From positions 1 through 42,631 of the forward strand of contig PHEU01000015.1 in NCBI GenBank assembly GCA_002841295.1: 42,631 nucleotides of DNA, in the 5' to 3' direction. This document shows, one piece after another, positions 6,202 through 14,279 of this stretch. Origin of the DNA: Actinobacteria bacterium HGW-Actinobacteria-6. GTDB taxonomy: Bacteria; Actinomycetota; Coriobacteriia; Anaerosomatales; Anaerosomataceae. The position numbers were made by a program, and so were the translations under genes. Position 1 is the stretch's first letter, and each line of letters starts with the position of its first letter. The notes beneath the pieces are model-generated. The model worked only from the letters and a program-made list of their open reading frames with translations, was not told the DNA's origin and made no database searches.

Positions 6202-6942
6202 ATGTCCAACCCAGCAGCACGACGCGGCAGCCGAGCATGGATGAAGACCCGCGCCAACTGGACCCACCGCCTCGCCCACATCTGGGCAGGCACAGACCCC
6301 GAACACACCCAGTGGATCTGCCGCAAGTGCAACCAGCCCATCCTCCCCGGCCAACCCTGGGACCTCGGACACCTCCTCGACCAAGCCACCCACGGCCCCA
6401 ACACCATCGACCTACAACCCGAACACTCCGGACGCTGCAACCGAGCAGCAGGCGGACGACTCCGACACCAACGCCGAGCCCAAATCCCACCCTCACGCAA
6501 CTGGACCAACCCCACACCCACCAACCAACCCCGCCGAGTCATCCTCCTCTGCGGCCCACCAGGAGCAGGCAAAAGCACCATCGCCAACCAGCTCGCCCAA
6601 CAAGGCCTCACGATTTACGATCGCGACCACCCACAATGGGCCGGCAACGAAGCCACCTTCAAGAAGGCGATCGCCCAGATCGCCACCAACCCCAACGCCC
6701 ACGCCGTCGTCATCCGAGCAGGAGCCACCCGCACAGCACGAGACCAGGCAGCACAACTCATCCAGGCCACCGAGACCCGCATCATCGCCACACCCCTCAA
6801 CCAGTGCGAGCAACGCATCCTCGCCCGCTCCCGCAACAGCAACCCAGCAGGCGAACTCACCGCAGCACGCAAGTGGTGGCGCGACTACCAAGCCGAGCAG
6901 ACCACGCAACCAGCCACCCTCACACCCTCCCGGCGCTGGTAG
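6202..6942 (+). CDS. HNH endonuclease fused to P-loop kinase/ATPase domain
   Basis: 246 residues. Residues about 10-90 form an HNH nuclease domain with zinc cysteines (C40, C43 in ICRKC; C79), DLGH (54-57) and PEHSGRCN (73-80). A Pro/Asn linker follows, then a P-loop domain with RRVILLCGPPGAGKST (Walker A at 118-125) and an Arg-rich C-terminal part (RTARDQAAQLI, EQRILARSR) of the polynucleotide-kinase/AAA_33 type. HNH proteins beside terminase take part in cutting cos DNA during packaging in several phages. Why a kinase domain is attached is unclear; end-healing is a guess. Codons end almost always in C. Confidence 0.75.
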   Translation: MSNPAARRGSRAWMKTRANWTHRLAHIWAGTDPEHTQWICRKCNQPILPGQPWDLGHLLDQATHGPNTIDLQPEHSGRCNRAAGGRLRHQRRAQIPPSRNWTNPTPTNQPRRVILLCGPPGAGKSTIANQLAQQGLTIYDRDHPQWAGNEATFKKAIAQIATNPNAHAVVIRAGATRTARDQAAQLIQATETRIIATPLNQCEQRILARSRNSNPAGELTAARKWWRDYQAEQTTQPATLTPSRRW

Positions 6943-7352
6943 ATCCCCACCAAACCGAGGCATACCCCGTAACCTGGTGGACGTGACCCAGAAACCCACA
7001 CCATCGGCGAGCTTTGCCAGGCCTTACAGCCTCGCACCATGCCCCGAAGGTGATCGGCCCACCCCGGGGGTTGAGGCGCTCAGATCGCCACACAGAGCCG
7101 CACAACACACCGCACCCACACCAGGGGACGACACCCCCACCAAGCGCACCAACCCCACAAACCACACCCCACAAGACGCGAATGATGAAATGCAGCGGCT
7201 CAGCGACGACCCGCAAGCACGTAGGCGCGACACGCGCCGCGACGTTTCCCCTTGTCGTGGCGTTTTTTTGCTGAGGGGCGCTGCGAAGGAAGCCCGCAGC
7301 CCGCTTCTGTCTCTCTCTCCCGGCGAAACCGGGCAACCAGGGGTGATGAAAT
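6943..7352 (+). other. Non-coding gap before terminase, possible cos region
   Basis: About 410 bp between the HNH gene and small terminase. The open frames here are low-complexity Pro/Thr/His-rich readings that I do not accept as genes. The region is C-rich on the plus strand, has a GC palindrome ACCCCGGGGGT at 7061-7071, and ends with a strong terminator. In cos-type phages with HNH next to terminase, the cohesive-end site usually lies here; the palindrome is only a candidate. Confidence 0.4.
7235..7269 (+). terminator. Rho-independent terminator
   Basis: Arms 7235-7243 (CGCCGCGAC) and 7254-7262 (GTCGTGGCG) form a 9-bp stem with one G-U pair and a 10-base loop, followed by seven T (7263-7269). 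It ends upstream transcription before the late (packaging/structural) operon, or serves a small RNA. Confidence 0.85.
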
Positions 7353-7682
7353 ATGGCCGGAGTTGGGCGGGTCGGGAAGGAAGCTCGCAGGTTCGTCAAG
7401 GAGTCGGGCGATCTGGTCGGATTGGCCCGGATCACGGCGGAGATGGTGATCTCGGTGGCCGACGTCGCCGATGCCTGTCGGCGGGATGGGAAGCCTCGGG
7501 AGTCGCTGGCTGCGTTGCGCGAGCTGCGCGAGTTGCTCGCGGATCTGCGTCCGGGAGGTCCTGGCGGTGAGCCTGGCCCAGGTGATGGAGGAGCAGATCC
7601 GGGAGGAGTCGCCGGGGACACCGACGAGCTGGAATCCCTCCTGGGGTCCGGCCCCTCTGTGGGCGACCGAGCGGACGCCTGA
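7353..7682 (+). CDS. Terminase small subunit
   Basis: 109 residues from ATG 7353. The helical part with LVGLARITAEMVISVADVADACRR (in two pieces, residues about 22-45), then RESLAALRELRELLADL, is typical of short actinophage small terminases. The C-terminus is Gly/Asp-rich and probably disordered. It recognises the packaging site and hands DNA to the large subunit. It lies directly upstream of, and overlaps, the large terminase gene by over 100 bp in another frame. Confidence 0.7.
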   Translation: MAGVGRVGKEARRFVKESGDLVGLARITAEMVISVADVADACRRDGKPRESLAALRELRELLADLRPGGPGGEPGPGDGGADPGGVAGDTDELESLLGSGPSVGDRADA

Positions 7683-9129
7683 GCGTCCGACGTACGGCGG
7701 CATCGTCGCGCGGGCTGCGGAGATCCTCGGCCGGCCACTGTTCCCCAGTCAGCGGTACATCGTGGACGTGATGGGCGAGGTGCAGTCCGAGGAGGCTGGC
7801 GATCCTGAGCCGGGCCGGCTGGCGTACGACCAGGGCACAGCGTTCATGCCCCGACGTAGCGGCAAGACCGTGGTGGTGCAGCCGATGGTTGCCAGGACGT
7901 GCGGCGGCAAGGAGAGGCGCCAGGCGTGGACGATGGCCCAGAAGCGGGACAGCGCGGTCCACCGGTGGCGTGATGCCACCGATCAGATCCTGGCCTCGCC
8001 GATGGCGGCTCAGGTGAAGCGGAAGATCTCGATTGCTCACGAGGAGCTCCGCTGGATCAAGACCGGATCGCTCTATCTGCCGGCGGCACCAGACGATGAG
8101 TCGCTGCACGGCGAGGACCCGGATATGGCGATTGTCGATGAGCTGTGGGCGCTGACGCTCGCCGAGCTGGAGGCGATCCAGGACGGGTATCGGCCGGCGT
8201 GGTCGGTGAAGGAAGGCCAGGAGCTGTTGCTGTCCGCGGCGGGGGTGCTGCGGTCGACGGCGTTGAAGCACCAGCGGGTGATCGGGCGTGAAGGTGTCGC
8301 GCGCGGCCGCCGGCTCGGCTCGGCGTTCTTCGAGTGGGCGGTGCCGCCGATGGTCGACGGGGTGCCGGTGCAGGACCTGGAGGATGAGCAGCTGATCGAT
8401 GTGGTGTGGGCGTCACATCCTCGCCGGCACTTCGGGCTCGGTCGGGCGTTCCTGGCCAACGAGCTGACGAAGGGCCGGACGCGGTTCCTGCGGCACTACG
8501 GCGGAATCGATGACGACACCGGGAGCGATTCGGCGATCATCGATCTGGTCCGGATCCACGACGCGGCCGCGGTTGCGGGGATCCCGGAGGATGCGCGGGT
8601 GGCCCTGGCGTTCGAGGTGGATCCCGATGGGCTGCAGGCGTCGATCGCGGCCGGCTACGTGTGGCCCGATGGTGTGGCCCAGGTGGAGGCGGTTGAGGAG
8701 CGGGACGGCACTCGGTGGGCTGGGCCTCGGATCGTGGAAATGGTGGAGGCCGGCGGTGTCGGTCTGGTGGCGTGTGTGAATGCGGGGCCGGCTCGGGATC
8801 TCGCTGACGAGATCGAGCCCAGGTTGCCCGAGGGTGTGACGATGCTGCGGCTTCCGGCCGGTGATTACTCGGCATCGTTCACCCGGTTGAAGACGTCGAT
8901 CGAGGAGCAGCGTCCGCCGGAGCTGGTGCGGGTGCGGATACATGATCCGCGGGGCGAAATGGTGACGGCGGTAACTCGAGCGGGCACGGCGCGGTGGCGT
9001 TCGGGCCCGGTGCCGGTGAAGCGTGGCGCGGAGCCGATCGCGATGCTGCCGGCGTTCTCGGTGGCGTTGTGGGCTGCAGACAAGATTCCGGCGCCGCCGA
9101 AGCCGCGGCCGCCGTTCCGGATCGGTTGA
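7567..9129 (+). CDS. Terminase large subunit
   Basis: 520 residues from GTG 7567 (GGGAGG just upstream); an in-frame start at 7471 lies within the small-subunit gene and is less likely. Walker A-type MPRRSGKT (residues 94-101) and Walker B DMAIVDELW (from 186) define the packaging ATPase. The C-terminal half, including ALAFEVDPDG and later acidic residues, is the RNase H-like nuclease that cuts concatemers. The length is usual for the family. Protein motor at the portal vertex. Confidence 0.92.
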   Translation: MSLAQVMEEQIREESPGTPTSWNPSWGPAPLWATERTPERPTYGGIVARAAEILGRPLFPSQRYIVDVMGEVQSEEAGDPEPGRLAYDQGTAFMPRRSGKTVVVQPMVARTCGGKERRQAWTMAQKRDSAVHRWRDATDQILASPMAAQVKRKISIAHEELRWIKTGSLYLPAAPDDESLHGEDPDMAIVDELWALTLAELEAIQDGYRPAWSVKEGQELLLSAAGVLRSTALKHQRVIGREGVARGRRLGSAFFEWAVPPMVDGVPVQDLEDEQLIDVVWASHPRRHFGLGRAFLANELTKGRTRFLRHYGGIDDDTGSDSAIIDLVRIHDAAAVAGIPEDARVALAFEVDPDGLQASIAAGYVWPDGVAQVEAVEERDGTRWAGPRIVEMVEAGGVGLVACVNAGPARDLADEIEPRLPEGVTMLRLPAGDYSASFTRLKTSIEEQRPPELVRVRIHDPRGEMVTAVTRAGTARWRSGPVPVKRGAEPIAMLPAFSVALWAADKIPAPPKPRPPFRIG

Positions 9130-9143
9130 GGGAAGGGGTTGCG

Positions 9144-10301
9144 GTGACGGTGGCGATTCAGCCGTGGAGCGAGATCGTGTGGCCCGATATGTGGGCGAAC
9201 GCGCGGCTCACGGCGACGAGGGTGAAGGGCATCCCGGCGATCGGTCGGGGGCTCGCGCTGATTGGCGGTCTGGCCAAGCAGATGCCGTTGGACGACTTGC
9301 GCGGTGATGTGGTGTTACCGCGGCCGGGGTTGTTGGAGCAGCCGGATCCGGATCAGGCGCGGTCGTGGTTCGTCGACGTGCAGATCGAGGACTACCTGGT
9401 GCACGGGAACGCCCTGCATCTGGTGACGTCTCGGGGTGCGTTCGGTCAGCCGTTGTCGGCGGTGTGGTTGCCGGCGGCGTGGACGACGTGCACCAGGATG
9501 CCGGATGGCCAGCTTGACTACTGGTGTGCGGGTGTTCGCCTGAACACCGAGGACGTGGTGCACGTTCGTCGCGGTGCGCATCCGCTGGCCCCGTGGGTCG
9601 GTGTCGGGATGGTGGAGCAGTTCCTGGACTCGCTCGGCGTCATGGTCGACCAGTCGACCTACGAGTCGCGGATCCTGAAGGGGTCGGCGGTTCCCTCGGT
9701 GGTGATCGTGGCTCCGCATGATGACCTTGGCCAGGAGGAGATCGACGCAGCTCAGACCGCTTGGTTGAACAAGTACGGCGGACCTAATCGGGTGCCGGCG
9801 GTACTGCCGAAGGGCACCGAGGTGAGGCCATTGGCGTGGTCGCCGTCCGACTCGCAGCTGGTCGAGGCCCGGCAGCTCGGCTTGGTCGACGCCGCGAACA
9901 TGATGAACATCGACGCCTATTGGGTGGGCGCTCAGTCGACCGGCTACAACTACAAGTCGCCCGGCCCGATGTACCTCAACCTGGTCCGCCAGACGGTGAG
10001 CCCGATCCTGGAGGACTTCGAGGGCGTGTGGTCGATGAAGTGGCTACCGCGTGGCCGGCGGGTGCGGTTCGCGCGGAACGTGGTGATGACCGACGACATG
10101 CAGACCACTGCGGGTTGGGTGGCCTCGCTCCTGAAGAACAAGATCATCACCTTGTCCGAGGCTCGGGTCTACCTCGGCCTGGGTGCCGAGGTGCCCGACG
10201 AACTCAAGCCGAAGCCGGTACCGGATGCGCTGCAGCCGGGCGCCGGTGGTCAAGATCCAGCGGCGCCGGCCGCGGGCAATCCAGAGGAGGTACCGGCATG
10301 A
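9144..10301 (+). CDS. HK97-type portal protein
   Basis: 385 residues from GTG 9144 with GGAAGGGG upstream. The pattern IPAIGRGLALIGGLAKQMPL, then EDYLVHGNALHLV, ESRILKGSAVPSVVIV and DAYWVGAQSTGYNYKS, is that of siphovirus portals. It ends with a Pro/Ala-rich tail. It forms the dodecameric DNA channel at one capsid vertex and docks the terminase. The next gene overlaps by 4 bp (ATGA). Confidence 0.9.
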   Translation: MTVAIQPWSEIVWPDMWANARLTATRVKGIPAIGRGLALIGGLAKQMPLDDLRGDVVLPRPGLLEQPDPDQARSWFVDVQIEDYLVHGNALHLVTSRGAFGQPLSAVWLPAAWTTCTRMPDGQLDYWCAGVRLNTEDVVHVRRGAHPLAPWVGVGMVEQFLDSLGVMVDQSTYESRILKGSAVPSVVIVAPHDDLGQEEIDAAQTAWLNKYGGPNRVPAVLPKGTEVRPLAWSPSDSQLVEARQLGLVDAANMMNIDAYWVGAQSTGYNYKSPGPMYLNLVRQTVSPILEDFEGVWSMKWLPRGRRVRFARNVVMTDDMQTTAGWVASLLKNKIITLSEARVYLGLGAEVPDELKPKPVPDALQPGAGGQDPAAPAAGNPEEVPA

Positions 10302-10927
10302 CTGAGACGGTGACGTTGCGCGCCCCTGAGGTGCGGACGATGAGCGCGCTGGGGCTCCAGCTGCGCGATGCGGAGGTGTCGGCGTCTGGCCGGTACCTGG
10401 AGGGCCGGGCAGTGCCCTACGGCGAGTGGGCGAACATCGGCTGGTTCATGGAGCAGATGGCCGCCGGCGTGTTCGAGCGATCGACCCGTGAGGCTGCGAA
10501 GGGCTTGCCGCTGCTGATGTGGCACGACAACCGGACGTGGCCCATCGGAGTCTCGGAGAAGTGGACCGAATCGTCCGCTGGTCTCGATGCGGTGTGGAAG
10601 TTGGACACCTCGGAGGAGGCGACGCGCGCCGCCGATCTCGCCGAGAAGCTGATGCTCACGGGCCTGTCGGTGGGGTTCATTCCGATCCGGTCGGAGTGGG
10701 AGATGGTGGATCTGCGGGATTGGGATCCCGATCTGGGTCCGGATCACATGGACAAGGTGACACGTCTGGAGGCGCGCCTGTTGGAGGTGTCGTTGACGCC
10801 GACGCCGGCGTTTGCTGGTGCGCAGGTGTCGTTGGTGCGGACGCGGGAGGCGAAGAAGGTGCATGAGGGTCGGTCTTCGGCTGAGGTTGAGTCTTGGCTG
10901 AACTGGTTGAGGAGCGTGAAGCGATGA
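10298..10927 (+). CDS. Prohead maturation protease
   Basis: 209 residues. The family core is visible: YLEGRAVPYGEW near the N-terminus, LMWHDN (H76), LTGLSVGF (S124) and LLEVSLTPTPAF (E163), which match the conserved catalytic positions of HK97-type proteases as I recall them. It cleaves the scaffold-like delta domain from capsid subunits during head maturation. The position between portal and capsid is as expected. Confidence 0.9.
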   Translation: MTETVTLRAPEVRTMSALGLQLRDAEVSASGRYLEGRAVPYGEWANIGWFMEQMAAGVFERSTREAAKGLPLLMWHDNRTWPIGVSEKWTESSAGLDAVWKLDTSEEATRAADLAEKLMLTGLSVGFIPIRSEWEMVDLRDWDPDLGPDHMDKVTRLEARLLEVSLTPTPAFAGAQVSLVRTREAKKVHEGRSSAEVESWLNWLRSVKR

Positions 10928-11169
10928 ACGAGCTGACGAAGTACGACGACGGTTCCCCGATCGGAGAGCCCACCCGTCGAATGCTGGCGTTCTTCCGGTG
11001 GGAACACCTCCGGGCGGATCTGCAGCCCGTGAGCGCGGCATGCTCCAATCTGGCGCACGAGATGGCCAGGACGTTGCCGGATGGTCCCGAGCTGACGGCC
11101 GGCCTGCGAAAGCTGCTGGAGGCGAAGGATTGCTTCGTCCGGGCCGATGTGGAGGCTCGAAATGGGTAG
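10924..11169 (+). CDS. Acb2/Tad1-like small protein, candidate cyclic-nucleotide sponge
   Basis: 81 residues from ATG 10924 (GAGGAGC upstream; overlaps the protease stop). The motifs MLAFFRWEHLRADLQPVS, NLAHEMARTLP and LRKLLEAKDCFVRADV match a helical-hairpin family very common in phages (F-x-x-E-H-L...L-Q-x-V-S...L-x-K-L-x-E-A-K-D). I remember this family as the Acb2/Tad1 hairpin domain. Characterised members bind cyclic di-/trinucleotides or related signals and block CBASS or Thoeris defence. Ligand binding by this copy is inference. It is cotranscribed with head genes. Confidence 0.65.
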   Translation: MNELTKYDDGSPIGEPTRRMLAFFRWEHLRADLQPVSAACSNLAHEMARTLPDGPELTAGLRKLLEAKDCFVRADVEARNG

Positions 11170-11365
11170 CTTCCGAGAGGAGATCCTGAAGCTCACCGAA
11201 GGCCACCGCACCCACACCGGTGAGGCCCAGGTCACCACCACCGAGCCAGACATTCGACACGCGGACGAACCTGAGCGTCCTCGACCCAAGCCGCGCAAGC
11301 GAGCTACCCTGACGCCGAAAGCGAAACTCTCGCCGGAGACGAAGGATCCCAGCCCGGAGCATTAG
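11162..11365 (+). CDS. Small basic hypothetical protein
   Basis: 67 residues from ATG 11162, overlapping the previous stop by 8 bp and preceded by GGAGG. Charged and apparently disordered; the C-terminal third is Lys/Arg/Pro-rich (RPRPKPRKRATLTPKAKL). It may bind nucleic acid or be a structural accessory. No family recognised. Confidence 0.55.
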   Translation: MGSFREEILKLTEGHRTHTGEAQVTTTEPDIRHADEPERPRPKPRKRATLTPKAKLSPETKDPSPEH

Positions 11366-11389
11366 ACGGGCCACCAGCTGAGGATCTGG

Positions 11390-11442
11390 GATGGGCCACC
11401 ACGAGAGGCGATTACTCAATCGACCTCGGAAGGTGGCCCATC
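11390..11442 (+). promoter_or_regulatory. Hairpin covering the capsid ribosome-binding site
   Basis: Arms 11390-11400 (GATGGGCCACC) and 11432-11442 (GGTGGCCCATC) are perfect complements with a 31-base loop. The right arm contains most of the GGAAGGTGG Shine-Dalgarno stretch, and the capsid ATG is at 11446. A further GGGCCACC copy is at 11369-11376. The fold would hide the capsid ribosome-binding site or act as a weak terminator/attenuator between early head genes and capsid. Confidence 0.5.
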
Positions 11443-11445
11443 GCC

Positions 11446-12759
11446 ATGAATCCCGTCCTTGCCTCACTGCTGGCGCAGCGCGCAGAGCAGACCACGTACG
11501 CCGACCAGCTCCTGAGCCGTATCTCGGAAGAGAACCGCGACATGGTGGACGCTGAGCGGTCCAACCTCAATGCCACCCGCGAGCGCATCGCGCAGCTGGA
11601 TGAGCAGATCAGCGACCTGGAGGCCTTCGAGGCCACCCGCGCCGCCCACCAGGAGAGCTCCGCGACCGCGCTGGCCAACGTCCGTGCGACCCACGGCGGC
11701 AGCACCCCGCCCGCCGGCGGCCAGTCGCTCGGCGTCACCGCCCGCGACCGCGCCGTCGAGTACCGCAGCCCTGGCCACTTCGTGGTCGACTACCTGCGGG
11801 CCCGCGGCGATGAGAGCCAGAACCGGCTACCCGACGCTGACGCCGCTCAGCGGGTCGCGTCCGCGCTCGGCCGCGCAGCCAACGACGTTCCCGCCGGCAA
11901 CCTGGTCACCACCGCCGACCACGCCGGGCTGCTGCCCGAGCCGATCATCGGCGCCATCCTGACCCAGCTCGACGGCAGCCGCCCGTTCCTGTCCTCGATC
12001 GGGATCAAGCCGCTGGACGTCGTTCCCGGTAAGACCTTCGAGCGGCCCAAGGTTGTGCAGTCGACCAGCGTCGCAGAGCAGACCGCCGAGCTCGGCGAAC
12101 TGACCTTCGGTGACTTCAAGGTCGACGGCGTTTCGTTCACCAAGAAGGTTTTCGGCGGCGCGCTGCGCGTGTCCCGGCAGGACATCGACTGGACCAGCCC
12201 GGCCGCGTGGAACGCGCTGATCGAGGATCTCCAGTTCGAGTACGCCGAGGAGACTGAGGACATCGTGGCGGCCGCGTTCGCCACCGGCGTCACTCAGTCG
12301 CAGGAGATCGCCGCGGCCGACGTCGAGAAGCTCCCGGCGTGGATCAAGGCGCTGTACCTGGCGGCCACCAAGGCGGCCACCGCGGGCGGCACCAAGCGGG
12401 CTCGCGCTCGCCGGCTGCCGAACATCATCTGGACGTCCATCGACATGTGGGCCCAGCTCGGCGCGGTGATCGACGCGGTCCGCGCCGAGAACAACAGCCA
12501 GATCTCCGCCGGCACCTCCTCGGTGATGAACTTCATGGGCTCGATCCTGGACGCCCCGCGCGTCATGGTTCCCGGCTTCGAGTCCGGCACCATGATCGTC
12601 GGCCGCAAGGAGCAGTTCGAGTTCTACGAGGAGCGGATCGGCCTGCTGTCCGCGATCACCCCGGTGAACCTGGGTGTCCAGGTCGCCTATGGCGGCTATG
12701 GCGCCTGGGGCAACATGGACGCCACCGCGTTCTCCAAGGTCGAGATCGCCGCGGCCTGA
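11446..12759 (+). CDS. HK97-fold major capsid protein
   Basis: 437 residues. Residues about 1-80 are a coiled-coil scaffold-like delta domain (RISEENRDMVDAERSNLNA, ERIAQLDEQISDLEAF). The mature HK97 fold follows from about residue 100, including LLPEPIIGAILTQLDGSRPF, IGIKPLDVVPGKTFERPKV and a C-terminal beta-rich end with VPGFESGTMIVGRKEQFEFY. The upstream protease would remove the delta domain. The length is normal. Confidence 0.92.
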   Translation: MNPVLASLLAQRAEQTTYADQLLSRISEENRDMVDAERSNLNATRERIAQLDEQISDLEAFEATRAAHQESSATALANVRATHGGSTPPAGGQSLGVTARDRAVEYRSPGHFVVDYLRARGDESQNRLPDADAAQRVASALGRAANDVPAGNLVTTADHAGLLPEPIIGAILTQLDGSRPFLSSIGIKPLDVVPGKTFERPKVVQSTSVAEQTAELGELTFGDFKVDGVSFTKKVFGGALRVSRQDIDWTSPAAWNALIEDLQFEYAEETEDIVAAAFATGVTQSQEIAAADVEKLPAWIKALYLAATKAATAGGTKRARARRLPNIIWTSIDMWAQLGAVIDAVRAENNSQISAGTSSVMNFMGSILDAPRVMVPGFESGTMIVGRKEQFEFYEERIGLLSAITPVNLGVQVAYGGYGAWGNMDATAFSKVEIAAA

Positions 12760-12779
12760 GGCCAGAGCGAGCGCCGATC

Positions 12780-13121
12780 ATGGCTCTGACGACTGCCACT
12801 GAGGTGGCCGTGGTTCTCAAGTATGAGAACGCGGCCACCGATGTGGCGTTCCTGAAGGCGTACGCCGCGGCCGAGCGGTGGATCGCTCGCCGGTGCCGGT
12901 GGAAGACCGAGACGGTCACCGAGGACGGCGAGGAGATCACTCGCCCGGTCGACGTCGAGGACCTGGTGCAAGCGGTGATCCTCCTCACCGGCCGGTATCT
13001 TGCCCGCCGCAACTCCCCCGATGGCCTGCTGAACATGGGCGAGCTGGGCGTGATGCGAGTGGGCGCGATCGACCGGGACGTGCAGAGCCTGACCGGCCCC
13101 TACCGAAAGATCATGGTCTGA
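12780..13121 (+). CDS. Head-tail connector protein
   Basis: 113 residues from ATG 12780. The helical pattern FLKAYAAAERWIARRCRWK, VDVEDLVQAVILLTGRYLARR and a short beta end (GVMRVGAIDRDVQSLTGPYR) fit gp6/gp15-type adaptors that sit below the portal. The position directly after capsid agrees. The stop overlaps the next start by 1 bp. Confidence 0.75.
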   Translation: MALTTATEVAVVLKYENAATDVAFLKAYAAAERWIARRCRWKTETVTEDGEEITRPVDVEDLVQAVILLTGRYLARRNSPDGLLNMGELGVMRVGAIDRDVQSLTGPYRKIMV

Positions 13122-13525
13122 TGCTCGACCTAGCAGCGGTCCGCGGTCACCTCGGCGATGGGCTGGACGACGCGAAGGACACGACTGAGGTCGAGCGGGT
13201 GTACCGGCGAGCGATCACCGGCACCTTCCAGGCGCCGGCGGTCGTCATCGGACAGCCGTCCTTGGAGCAGCCGAACGTGCAGCCGTGCCTCGATCAGTGG
13301 TCGTGGCCGGTGCATGTGGTGGTCGACCGGCCGGGAGCTGACGAGGACGCCACGCAGGCCAAGTTGGAGGGCTGCTGGGTCAAGGTCTACGCCGAGCTGG
13401 CCGGCCTGGTGGACGGCATCCCGGGCGCGGTGATGGCGCGAATCATGCGGGCCGAGTTCGGCTCGCTGCTGGTGGGTGGGGTCAGCTTCCCCGCCTACGA
13501 AATCACTCTCGAAATCGTTGGGTAA
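13121..13525 (+). CDS. Head-tail joining or tail terminator protein
   Basis: 134 residues from ATG 13121. Alpha/beta pattern with QPNVQPCLDQWSWPVHVVVD, KLEGCWVKVYAELAGLVDGI and a closing strand SFPAYEITLEIVG, as in small tail-terminator/completion proteins that precede the tail tube. The assignment rests mainly on order and size. Confidence 0.65.
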   Translation: MLDLAAVRGHLGDGLDDAKDTTEVERVYRRAITGTFQAPAVVIGQPSLEQPNVQPCLDQWSWPVHVVVDRPGADEDATQAKLEGCWVKVYAELAGLVDGIPGAVMARIMRAEFGSLLVGGVSFPAYEITLEIVG

Positions 13526-13537
13526 GGAGAACCCGAA

Positions 13538-13972
13538 ATGGCATTCAAGCCGTATTTCATGAAGGACATCGATCTGATTATCGGTGACGAGGCGGACACC
13601 ACGCCGAACTTCAAGTGCCAGGCCAAGAGCTGCAAGCTCACCCCGGACGTCTCGATCCAGCGCGTCGAGACCGCGTGCCCGAACGGTCAGTTCGCCGACA
13701 TGGGCAACCCGGTGTGGACCGCTGAAGTCGGCTACCTGTTCGGTGAGGACGACGGCGTGGGTACCGCGGCGACCGTGCTGGCCGACTACCTGCTGGCGCA
13801 CATGGGCGAGACCCAGACGCTCACCTTCCGGCCGCACGCCGGCGGGAAGGGATACCAGGCGTCGATCAAGATCGTGCCCGGCATCATCGGCGGCGAGTAC
13901 GGCAGCTTCTCCGAGCAGTCGGTGAGCCTGCCGATCCTGGGCCAGCCGGTCCCGATCGCTGCGGTGCCCTGA
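13538..13972 (+). CDS. Major tail tube protein
   Basis: 144 residues from ATG 13538 with a good AAGGAG site. Beta-rich throughout (DIDLIIGDEADT, FKCQAKSCKLTPD, VWTAEVGYLFGEDDG, QTLTFRPHAGG, EQSVSLPILGQPVPI), as in siphovirus tail tubes. It precedes the frameshifted chaperones and the tape measure, the standard order. Two conserved-looking Cys occur in the N-terminal third. Confidence 0.8.
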   Translation: MAFKPYFMKDIDLIIGDEADTTPNFKCQAKSCKLTPDVSIQRVETACPNGQFADMGNPVWTAEVGYLFGEDDGVGTAATVLADYLLAHMGETQTLTFRPHAGGKGYQASIKIVPGIIGGEYGSFSEQSVSLPILGQPVPIAAVP

Positions 13973-13973
13973 T

Positions 13974-14279
13974 ATGTCGTGGACCAAGAGCGGCACGGTC
14001 AACACGTTCCGCGTCACCTTCCATGACGGTGCGGAGCCGCTGGTCGTCCGCAACCGGGTCGGCGATGCGGTGGCGTGGGAGCGGAAGTCGAAGACGCAGC
14101 TGGCCGATGGGGTCTCGACCGAGGGTCTGATCTGGATCGCGTGGAAGGCGGCCCGGTCGCAGGAACTCACTGACGAACCGACGTTCGACCAGTTCCTGGC
14201 CCGCGTCGATGACGTCGAGATCCAGGGCGAGGGTGAGGACCTGGAGGACCCTACGAACCCGGATCCCTCGGCGAGCTGA
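13974..14279 (+). CDS. Tail assembly chaperone, short (zero-frame) form
   Basis: 101 residues from ATG 13974. It has an N-terminal beta part (TVNTFRVTFHDGAEPLVVRN) and a helical middle (TEGLIWIAWKAARSQELTDE), then an acidic end, like lambda gpG-type chaperones that bind the tape measure. Its end overlaps a -1 frame continuation (see next entry). This form is the main product; a few per cent of ribosomes are expected to shift (family knowledge). Confidence 0.8.
   Translation: MSWTKSGTVNTFRVTFHDGAEPLVVRNRVGDAVAWERKSKTQLADGVSTEGLIWIAWKAARSQELTDEPTFDQFLARVDDVEIQGEGEDLEDPTNPDPSAS

Noticed and set aside
6977-7570. Open frame running from the gap into the small terminase
   Set aside because: Composition is arbitrary, and it overlaps a strong terminator and the terminase gene in another frame.
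10250-11467. Long minus-strand open frame opposite the protease and Acb2-like genes
   Set aside because: It mirrors the codon bias of three well-supported plus-strand genes and has no recognisable motif.
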